Under the pieces are notes generated by a model. That model saw nothing but the letters and a program-made list of their open reading frames with translations. It ran no database searches and was not told the origin of the DNA. Source: Hymenobacter psychrotolerans DSM 18569 (GTDB lineage Bacteria > Bacteroidota > Bacteroidia > Cytophagales > Hymenobacteraceae). Taken from it: a stretch of 64,000 nucleotides of DNA. The translations under genes and the position numbers were made by a program. This document shows positions 17,117 through 23,400 of the stretch, one piece after another. The first letter of the stretch is position 1, and each line of letters begins with the position of its first letter. The stretch covers positions 62,001 through 126,000 of the forward strand of contig NZ_FRAS01000007.1 of NCBI RefSeq assembly GCF_900142395.1, written 5' to 3'.

Positions 17117-17797
17117 TTATTTCTTCAGCAGTTTCAGCAGCTCCTCAGCGGCCGGCTCCGACGAAGCGGGGTTCTGGCCGGTAATGAGGTTGCCGGCTTT
17201 TACCACGTACGGAGCCCAGTCGGCACCTTTGGAGTAGGTGCCGCCGTTTTGCTTCAGCATGTCTTCCACCAGGAATGGCACCACGTTGGTCAGCTGCACG
17301 GCTTCTTCCTCGGTGTTGGTGAAGCCGGTAACGGACTTGCCTTTCACCAGCAGCTCGCCGTTGGTGTCTTTCACGTGGCGCAGCACACCGGGAGCGTGGC
17401 ACACGGCCGCCACGGGCTTGCCGGCGGCGTAGAAGCTCTCAATCAGCTCGATGGACTTCTTGTCTTCGGCCAAGTCCCAGAGCGGACCGTGGCCGCCGGG
17501 GTAGAACACGGCGTCGTAGTCAGCGGCCGAAACCGAGGCAAGCGGCACAGTGCCGGCTAGGGACTTCTGCGCCTCAGGGTCCTGCTTAAAGCGCTTGGTG
17601 GCGTCGGTTTGGGCGTCGGGGTCGTCGCTCTTGGGGTCGAGGGGCGGCTGCCCGCCCGCGGGCGAGGCCAGCGTGAGCGTGGCACCGGCATCCTGGAACA
17701 CGTAGTAAGGTGCGGCAAATTCTTCGAGCCAGAAACCGGTTTTCTTGCCTGTGTCGCCGAGCTGGTCGTGCGAGGTCAGCACCATCAATATCTTCAT
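17117..17797 (-). CDS. DJ-1/PfpI family protein, Hsp31-like glyoxalase III or chaperone
   Basis: A 226-residue class I glutamine-amidotransferase-like protein. The nucleophile is Cys133 in the elbow AAVCHAPG, preceded by the YPGGHGPLWDL loop (about 99-109) with its histidine, and Glu in FWLEEFAAPY (about 23-32). This combination is typical of the Hsp31/YDR533c and type 1 glutamine amidotransferase domain-containing proteins that act as glutathione-independent glyoxalases or protein repair enzymes. It begins MKILMVLTSH, a normal start. The oxidoreductase gene lies just upstream on the same strand (36 bases), so the two may be co-transcribed as an electrophile-detoxification pair (inference). 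Confidence 0.88.
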   Translation of the reverse strand: MKILMVLTSHDQLGDTGKKTGFWLEEFAAPYYVFQDAGATLTLASPAGGQPPLDPKSDDPDAQTDATKRFKQDPEAQKSLAGTVPLASVSAADYDAVFYPGGHGPLWDLAEDKKSIELIESFYAAGKPVAAVCHAPGVLRHVKDTNGELLVKGKSVTGFTNTEEEAVQLTNVVPFLVEDMLKQNGGTYSKGADWAPYVVKAGNLITGQNPASSEPAAEELLKLLKK

Positions 17798-17833
17798 GGG
17801 AGTAGGGAATAAGAGTGAAAATGGAATCGGTAG

Positions 17834-18829
17834 CTAGGCTACCTTCACAATGGCTTTACCGGTGTTTTCGCCTTTGAACAACCCCAGGAATGCCGCCGGA
17901 ATCTGGTCGAAGCCTTCCGTCACGGTTTCTTCGGCCCGCAGCTTGCCCTGCTGGTACCACTCGGTCAGTTGCTTCACGCCCTCGGGCCAGCGCTGGTAGT
18001 AGTTGCTCACGATGAATCCCTGCAGCTTGGTGCTGGTTTTGAGCAGCTTGGCTTCCGGGCGTGGACCCATGGGGGCTTCGGCCTCGTTGTAGCTCGAAAT
18101 CTGGCCGCAGAGGGCAATGCGGGCGTGGTTGTTGAGCAGGTCGTAGACGGCATCCGTAATGGGGCCGCCCACGTTGTCGAAGTAGCAGTCTACGCCGTTG
18201 GGCGCCGCAACGGCCAGGGCTTCCGGAATATTGGCCGTTTTGTAGTTGATGGCCTCATCGAAGCCCAGCTCCTTCAGGTACGCCACTTTCTCATCGGAAC
18301 CAGCCGTGCCCACCACGCGGGCTCCTTTGATTTTGGCAATCTGGCCCACAAGCAGGCCCACTGCGCCGGCCGCCCCCGATACCACTACCGTTTCGCCGGG
18401 TTGCGGCTGGCAGATATCGAGCAGCCCGAAATAGGCCGTGAGGCCCGGCATACCCAGCAGCCCCAGGTAGTAGCTGGCCGGCGCCTGGCCGTCGGCAATA
18501 GGCTGCAGGCCCTTACCATCCGACACGCTATACTGCTGCCAGGGCAGATTGCCGGTAACCAGCGTGCCTACCGGCAGGCTAGCAAGCTGGCTTTCCACTA
18601 CTTCAGCCACGGCCCCGCCCGCAATGGGCTGGTTGAGCTCAAACGGTGGGATATAGGATTTGCCCTCGTTCATGCGGCCGCGCATATACGGGTCCACGGA
18701 AACGTAGCGCGTTTTCTGCAGTACCTGGCCCGGTGAAAGGGCCGGCAGGTCGTGGGTTTCGAAGCGGAAATTATCGGCTGTGGGCGCACCTTTGGGGCGG
18801 CTGGCAAGCAGGATGGCTTGGGTTTGCAT
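17834..18829 (-). CDS. NADP-dependent oxidoreductase, MDR family (CurA/leukotriene B4 dehydrogenase-like)
   Basis: A 331-residue zinc-independent medium-chain reductase that reduces alpha,beta-unsaturated carbonyls with NADPH. N-terminal GroES-like domain has VDPYMRGRMNEGKSY (about 46-60); the Rossmann fold has VVSGAAGAVGLLVGQIAK at about 149-166; the family-typical DCYFDNVGG and QGFIVSNYYQRWPEG follow. The ATG at 18829 (MQTQAILLASRPKG) is the usual start; an upstream in-frame ATG-like codon adds unconserved residues. Zinc ligands of alcohol dehydrogenases are absent, as expected. It is followed closely by the DJ-1 gene. Confidence 0.9.
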   Translation of the reverse strand: MQTQAILLASRPKGAPTADNFRFETHDLPALSPGQVLQKTRYVSVDPYMRGRMNEGKSYIPPFELNQPIAGGAVAEVVESQLASLPVGTLVTGNLPWQQYSVSDGKGLQPIADGQAPASYYLGLLGMPGLTAYFGLLDICQPQPGETVVVSGAAGAVGLLVGQIAKIKGARVVGTAGSDEKVAYLKELGFDEAINYKTANIPEALAVAAPNGVDCYFDNVGGPITDAVYDLLNNHARIALCGQISSYNEAEAPMGPRPEAKLLKTSTKLQGFIVSNYYQRWPEGVKQLTEWYQQGKLRAEETVTEGFDQIPAAFLGLFKGENTGKAIVKVA

Positions 18830-18969
18830 GACGGAAACAATCTGGTAAAACAAAGCTCCCATTCTGCGCGGGTGAAAGAGCCTGCCGCGCCGGACGGTAG
18901 AAGCCGCCCCAACGGGAGAAGGTCCGGTGCCCGGCGCAGAATGGCAGCACCTGGAAGCGCTGGGGCAGG

Positions 18970-19410
18970 CTAAGCCGCCTCAGTCGTGGTAGTCAGGCGT
19001 ACTTCGATGTTGCCTTTGGTGGCGCGCGAGTAAGGGCAGATGCCGTGGGCGGCTTCCACCAGCTGCTCGGCCTGGCCCTGCTCTACGCCGGGAATGTTTA
19101 TGTGCAGGTCGGCCGAAATGCCGTAGCCGCCATCTTCTGCCTTCCCAAAACCGATGAAAGCCTCCACCGTAACCCCGTCCAGCTTCACGCTGGCCTGGCG
19201 GGCAGCTACGCCCAGCGCACCTTCGAAGCAGGCCGCGTAGCCAGCCGCAAACAGCTGCTCGGGGTTGGTAGCGCCGGCTTTGCCGGGGCCGCCCATTTCC
19301 TTCGGCGTGCTCAGCGACACTGCCAACGCGTTGTTTTCGGTGGTTACCTGGCCGTCGCGGCCTCCTTTGGCTTTGGCTTGTGCGGTGAAGAATTTTTCAA
19401 CGATTTTCAT
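18970..19410 (-). CDS. ohr: Organic hydroperoxide resistance protein Ohr (copy 2)
   Basis: A 146-residue peroxidase that detoxifies organic hydroperoxides. Cys61 (FAAGYAACF) and Cys125 (HGICPYSRATKGN) are the reactive pair. It starts MKIVEKFFTAQAKAKGGRDG, a good match to the Ohr N-terminus. It lies 35 bases after a MarR-type gene on the same strand, the classic ohrR-ohr arrangement. Expression should be induced by organic peroxides through release of OhrR from the operator at 19930-19949. Confidence 0.93.
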   Translation of the reverse strand: MKIVEKFFTAQAKAKGGRDGQVTTENNALAVSLSTPKEMGGPGKAGATNPEQLFAAGYAACFEGALGVAARQASVKLDGVTVEAFIGFGKAEDGGYGISADLHINIPGVEQGQAEQLVEAAHGICPYSRATKGNIEVRLTTTTEAA

Positions 19411-19445
19411 AGGAAACAAAGAAGTGAGAAAGTAAAAAAGCCAGC

Positions 19446-19892
19446 TTACGCCAGTTGTTTTAGTAAGGTGTTCAGTTGGTTGCGGAGGGCCTCGGCCTCA
19501 GCCCGCGTCATATTGAGCCGCGCAAATACCGCTTCCGGCACCTGGCAGGCTCGCACCTGTAGCTCCTGGCCGGCCGGCAGCAGCCCGATAATCACGGAAC
19601 GCTCATCGCGCGGGTCGCGGCGGCGGCTGATGAGCTGCTTCTGCTCCAGGCGCTTAAGCAGCGGCGTAAGCGTGCCCGAATCCAGAAGCAGCTTGTCGCC
19701 GAGCTCCTTCACCGACAATTCCCGGTGCTCCCACAGCAGCAGAAACACCAGATACTGCGGGTACGTCAGGTCCAGCTCCTGTAGCAGTGGCTGGTAGGCT
19801 TTGGTAACCATCCGCGAAAGGGCATACAACGGAAAGCACAGTTGGTTGTCCAGCTGCAGCAAAGGATTGGCGACGATGGGAGTGTTGCTCAT
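19446..19892 (-). CDS. ohrR: MarR-family peroxide-sensing repressor OhrR
   Basis: A 148-residue winged-helix repressor. The N-terminal NQLCFPLYALSRM holds Cys19, the peroxide-sensing residue of OhrR proteins. The MarR core follows with LTYPQYLVFLLLWEH, the recognition region LDSGTLTPLLKRLEQKQLI and the wing RRRDPRDERSV. Oxidation of Cys19 would release DNA. It is the first gene of an ohrR-ohr operon and probably controls itself through the perfect inverted repeat 38 bases upstream. Extra cysteines (position near 121) could allow the two-Cys type of regulation. Confidence 0.92.
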   Translation of the reverse strand: MSNTPIVANPLLQLDNQLCFPLYALSRMVTKAYQPLLQELDLTYPQYLVFLLLWEHRELSVKELGDKLLLDSGTLTPLLKRLEQKQLISRRRDPRDERSVIIGLLPAGQELQVRACQVPEAVFARLNMTRAEAEALRNQLNTLLKQLA

Positions 19893-19929
19893 ATGTTCTG
19901 CTAAGTAAACGAATAAGAGTTGTATAATG

Positions 19930-19949
19930 TTTAATTGTGCGCAATTAAA
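19930..19949. promoter_or_regulatory. Probable OhrR operator
   Basis: TTTAATTGTGCGCAATTAAA has perfect 8-base arms (TTTAATTG / CAATTAAA) around TGCG. It lies 38 bases upstream of the ohrR start, where a MarR-type dimer would block transcription. Confidence 0.75.
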
Positions 19950-19987
19950 AAGTCCTTGTCGTAGGCTGTACTTCTGTAGTACAGACG

Positions 19988-20026
19988 CGAAAAAGCCGCG
20001 TCCTGGGTGGGAGAAGCGGCTTTTTG
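19988..20026 (-). terminator. Terminator of the rhodanese gene
   Basis: Stem AAAAAGCCGC / GCGGCTTTTT with a 14-base loop, 20 bases after the rhodanese stop on the minus strand. Confidence 0.75.
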
Positions 20027-20045
20027 TCGCAATAAGGAAATGTGC

Positions 20046-20345
20046 CTAGCTTTTCTGGTACGCCTGAAAACCGCCCAGCAGGTTGCGCACTCGCGTGAAG
20101 CCCTGCTGATTGAGGAAAGCCTGCGCCGTAGACGAGCGTCCGCCGCCTTTGCAGTGCACAATGATTTCCTGCTCTTTCAGGTCTTCGAGGTCGGCTACCT
20201 TATCGGGCAGGGTACCCAGCGGAATGTTCTGGCTGCCTTCGATGCGGCCTTCTTCGTTTTCCCAGGGCTCACGGACATCAATGATGGTCGGTTTCTCGCC
20301 AGCGGCCTGGCGTTGCTTTAGCTCGGCAGGGGTGATGTCGGGCAT
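20046..20345 (-). CDS. Rhodanese-like sulfurtransferase (99 aa)
   Basis: A single-domain rhodanese of 99 residues. The active-site loop VHCKGGGRS carries the catalytic Cys65, and the N-terminal IIDVREPWENEEGRI and SQNIPLG motifs are those of the CDC25/rhodanese fold (as in GlpE or PspE). It would transfer sulfane sulfur from thiosulfate or persulfide to an acceptor. No signal peptide, so cytoplasmic. It stands alone with its own terminator. Confidence 0.9.
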   Translation of the reverse strand: MPDITPAELKQRQAAGEKPTIIDVREPWENEEGRIEGSQNIPLGTLPDKVADLEDLKEQEIIVHCKGGGRSSTAQAFLNQQGFTRVRNLLGGFQAYQKS

Positions 20346-20441
20346 AATATGAGGAGTAGACTAGTGGAAGGAAGAAAAAACGAACTGTAAAGGTGGTAAA
20401 AACTGCGGAAAACCATTCTTAAGCAGCACAGTCACTTATGG

Positions 20442-22340
20442 TTATTTGGCCAGAACCACACGCTTCGTGACCGTCAGCCCATCGGCCAGCGTGAGTTGCA
20501 CCAGATAGAGGCCTGCCGGCAAGGCGCGCAGATCCAGCGTGGGCTGGCCCTGCTGAGCTGCCGGCTGCTGCCAGGCCACCCGCCCCAGCGCGTCCAGCAC
20601 CAGCGCCCGGGCGTAGCGGCCCTGCACCTGTACCAGCCCATCGGAAGAAGGGTTCGGGTACAGGCTGTAGCCCGCTGCCACTGCCGCCGGAGCCACTGCC
20701 AGCACGTAGTTGGTCATCACGGGGCGCAACATCAGGGCATAGCCTTGGTAAAGTGGAGGCGTGGCTGGCGAAACGGTCGGCTTTACTTCCCAGAAACCTC
20801 TGGTGAACTGCCACATAGCATCGGCTGCCGGCACCGTGTTCATATCCACGTTGATGCTGAGGGGCGTACTGACAATGCCGTGGCCGTAGCCGGCAAAAAA
20901 GACGCCGCTCACTGCCACCGGCGCCGGCAGCGGTACTTCGATGAAGGTCTGGCCGGCGGGCATAGAGTCGGGCAGCACAATGCTCTGGGTCGATTTGGGC
21001 AGACGGGTAGGGGCGTTGCCATTAGCCGGGTCGGCGTCCCAGATATTGACGGTTATTGTGCGGTTGGCAGCGCTCGGAAACGAAGGCGAAATACGGATGC
21101 TGCGCACCTGGTCGGGCTTGTTCAGCTCAAACCGCAAGGCGTAGTAGTTGGAAGCCAGGCCGGGCGGCGGCACACTCACGGTTGCCTCGGCCGTGCCGTC
21201 GTCAAAAGCATAATAGTCGCTCAACTCCGTCAGACGCGTGATGTTGTCGTTGGGCAGTGTGAGCGGATTGGTGCCGCCTTCATTGGTAATGAGCTGCAAC
21301 CGGTGGCGAATTACTTTCGGGTCGGCCGTGACGGGGATAGGAGTGGTGCGCAGGTCGCCTTCTATTTTGGCCTGGTACTGCGGGCTGATGAGCGAAAAAG
21401 GCGCGGTAGTCGTGAACGTGGCGACCGGGCCGCTGGGCAATACTTCCAGCGTGCCTATCCAGCGGCCCGGCACCGGAATATTGGTGGTAGCCAGGTTGTT
21501 GATGGTGGTGTAGGTGGCCGGATTCAGCTGGCTGGCCGGATTGGCGGCCGCATTGTACTGCCACACCGGCATAGACGAGCCGCGCGCCAGCAGGCTGGTC
21601 AGGGGCATGCTGGTAGCCACATCCTGATAGGTGGAGTCGGCCACGGATTGCACGGGAGCCAGCTTTACGTAATCGACGCTCCAGGAATCGGTGTTTTCGG
21701 AAAGGCTGCCGCGGGTCCGGAAGCGGAACTGAAAGTTGGCGTGCAGAAACCGCGTTTGCTCAACGGCTACAAACTTGCGCCGGAAGGCTTCCCGGCTGTC
21801 AGCCGTTTGCGGCTTCACCCACACCGGCACCCAGATCCCATTGGCGTCCTTAAACTCCAGCTGCAACGACCGGTTGCGGGAGCTGGTGCTCACCTCCGGG
21901 ATGCGCAGCAGGTTGCCGGCCTGCCAGTAAAAACCCAGGTACAGCTTGTCGGCGGCTGTGCGGCCACTCAGGTCAATGGGCAGCGACGTCAGCGTGTCGA
22001 TGTAGCTGTTGCCACTGCCGTAGGGGCGGCCGTCGGCTTTCAGGCCATCGAGAAAGGCGGTGCCGCGGGTGGGTGGGCCTACCGCAAACCGGTTGTTGAC
22101 GAGCGCGCCGCCGCCAGCCAGCCAGAGCTGAGGATCAGGCTGGCCATCGAGCGGCGTGGTGAAGTCATCGAAGAAGGGCAGCGACAACGCCTGGCCGCGC
22201 TGGGCCGTGGCAGCAGGTTTCGCCGCCTGCACAGCCCGCGCCGGGTCGGAAGTGAGGGGCGCAAGCTGCGCCCGGCCCGCCAGCGGCAAAGCACTCAGGA
22301 ATAAGAAAACAGGAAGGCGTAAAGGTTTCAGACACATCAT
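20442..22340 (-). CDS. Secreted protein with T9SS C-terminal sorting domain (632 aa)
   Basis: A secreted or surface protein of unknown function. N-terminal signal peptide MMCLKPLRLPVFLFLSALPLAG (cut after GRA or RAQ); a long beta-rich middle with no catalytic motif I can recognise, including FFDDFTTPLDGQPDPQLW, often seen in Bacteroidota proteins with a jelly-roll module; and a C-terminal type A sorting domain from about residue 556 (YSLYPNPSSDGLVQVQG to LTVTKRVVLAK). The sorting domain is cleaved by PorU-type sortase after passing the T9SS. Two ATGs sit side by side at the start. It is transcribed alone from a separate promoter. Confidence 0.8.
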   Translation of the reverse strand: MMCLKPLRLPVFLFLSALPLAGRAQLAPLTSDPARAVQAAKPAATAQRGQALSLPFFDDFTTPLDGQPDPQLWLAGGGALVNNRFAVGPPTRGTAFLDGLKADGRPYGSGNSYIDTLTSLPIDLSGRTAADKLYLGFYWQAGNLLRIPEVSTSSRNRSLQLEFKDANGIWVPVWVKPQTADSREAFRRKFVAVEQTRFLHANFQFRFRTRGSLSENTDSWSVDYVKLAPVQSVADSTYQDVATSMPLTSLLARGSSMPVWQYNAAANPASQLNPATYTTINNLATTNIPVPGRWIGTLEVLPSGPVATFTTTAPFSLISPQYQAKIEGDLRTTPIPVTADPKVIRHRLQLITNEGGTNPLTLPNDNITRLTELSDYYAFDDGTAEATVSVPPPGLASNYYALRFELNKPDQVRSIRISPSFPSAANRTITVNIWDADPANGNAPTRLPKSTQSIVLPDSMPAGQTFIEVPLPAPVAVSGVFFAGYGHGIVSTPLSINVDMNTVPAADAMWQFTRGFWEVKPTVSPATPPLYQGYALMLRPVMTNYVLAVAPAAVAAGYSLYPNPSSDGLVQVQGRYARALVLDALGRVAWQQPAAQQGQPTLDLRALPAGLYLVQLTLADGLTVTKRVVLAK

Positions 22341-22434
22341 CGGGACTAAGTTAAGATACCTGCTGCAAACGTGTCGGCTGTGCAGAAAATTTCAGGCCTC
22401 CCCCGAAAACCAGCCCTTAAACCGTTCTGCAGCG

Positions 22435-22482
22435 AAAAGCCCTCATCAGGACAGCCGCCGCGCAGCTGTCCTGATGAGGGCT
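22435..22482 (-). terminator. Terminator of the PASTA gene
   Basis: Perfect 17-base stem GCCCTCATCAGGACAGC and complement with a 9-base loop; on the minus strand a TTTT tail follows. It lies 22 bases after the PASTA stop codon. Confidence 0.8.
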
Positions 22483-22503
22483 CATCGTAAAACAGGCTTT
22501 GTG

Positions 22504-23289
22504 CTAGTTTACGCCTTTCACGGGTTCGTCGCCGGCCACCCAGATATCAACCAGCTGGCCCATGCGAATGGTAGCGCCGGGCGAGGCCACGGGGCGCTGC
22601 TTTACCACGGTGCCGTCGGTTTCGCCGTTCTGGGCGGGCTGATAGAATACTTCGCCCAGTTGCAGGCCCTGGCCTACCAGCAGCGTAGTAGCTTCGTCGG
22701 CGGGCATGTTGATGAGGTTGGGAACCGGGAATTCCTGGTTGCCGAGGCCGTCGCCTACTTCCAAGTCTACTTTGGTGCCTTTGGCAATAGCCGCGCCGGG
22801 CGCAATGTCTTTGCCGTTCACCAGCTGCCGCAGCACCGCGTTCTGCTGAATGTTGGGCACCAGCTTAATCTGGCCTACCACCAGGTCGTAGCTGCTCAGA
22901 ATCATCTGCGCGTTTTTCACCGAGCCGTCGGTCAGCTTGGGCATTTTGATGACGGGCGGGCTCTTCATGGCCACCGTAATGTAGATTTTACGGTCTTCCT
23001 TCACCTTCTCGCCGGGCGCGGGGTCCTGGTTCAGCACCGTGAAAGGCCGGGTGCCGGGGTTGTAGGAGCTGTCGTCGACGTAGTAGCGCAGGTTTCGCTC
23101 GTCGAGGTAGTCTTCGAGGTCGGCCTGGTTCATGCCCGTGATTTTGGGCACCACGATGGTTTCGCCGTGGTTGGTGGTGAGCGGCAGATACACGAAAAAG
23201 AACCCGAACACCAGCGCCGCCGTGGCCAGGCCAATCACCAGCAGGTGCTTTACAAGGTCGAGCGGCGTATCAGATTTGAGAAAGGACAT
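22504..23289 (-). CDS. PASTA domain membrane protein
   Basis: A 261-residue bitopic membrane protein. A single TM spans about residues 14-37 (VKHLLVIGLATAALVFGFFF). Three PASTA-type repeats of about 70 residues follow in the periplasm, starting near VPKITGMNQADLEDYL, MPKLTDGSVKNAQMIL and VPNLINMPADEATTLL, each ending with a GxxVDxxVG-type strand. PASTA repeats bind peptidoglycan fragments or beta-lactams. There is no kinase or transpeptidase domain. It lies 80 bases after the D-Ala-D-Ala ligase on the same strand, a pairing seen in other Bacteroidota, which supports a cell-wall role. Confidence 0.88.
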   Translation of the reverse strand: MSFLKSDTPLDLVKHLLVIGLATAALVFGFFFVYLPLTTNHGETIVVPKITGMNQADLEDYLDERNLRYYVDDSSYNPGTRPFTVLNQDPAPGEKVKEDRKIYITVAMKSPPVIKMPKLTDGSVKNAQMILSSYDLVVGQIKLVPNIQQNAVLRQLVNGKDIAPGAAIAKGTKVDLEVGDGLGNQEFPVPNLINMPADEATTLLVGQGLQLGEVFYQPAQNGETDGTVVKQRPVASPGATIRMGQLVDIWVAGDEPVKGVN

Positions 23290-23295
23290 CTGGGG

Positions 23296-23400
23296 GAGAG
23301 CTGAGATATGAGAACGTAGAACTTAGCGAAGTTCTGGCCCGAAAAGCAACATAAGGTAATGACATGATTCTAAGCTCTAAGCTCTAACTTCTCGGCTCTC
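23296..23400. repeat. Quasi-palindromic repeat built of TTAGAGC-like words
   Basis: Arms 23296-23326 and 23370-23400 (31 bases each) are reverse complements at 24 of 31 positions, with 43 bases between. On the minus strand the arm next to ddl reads as iterated TTAGAGC words and contains the last ten codons and the stop of ddl. Confidence 0.65.
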
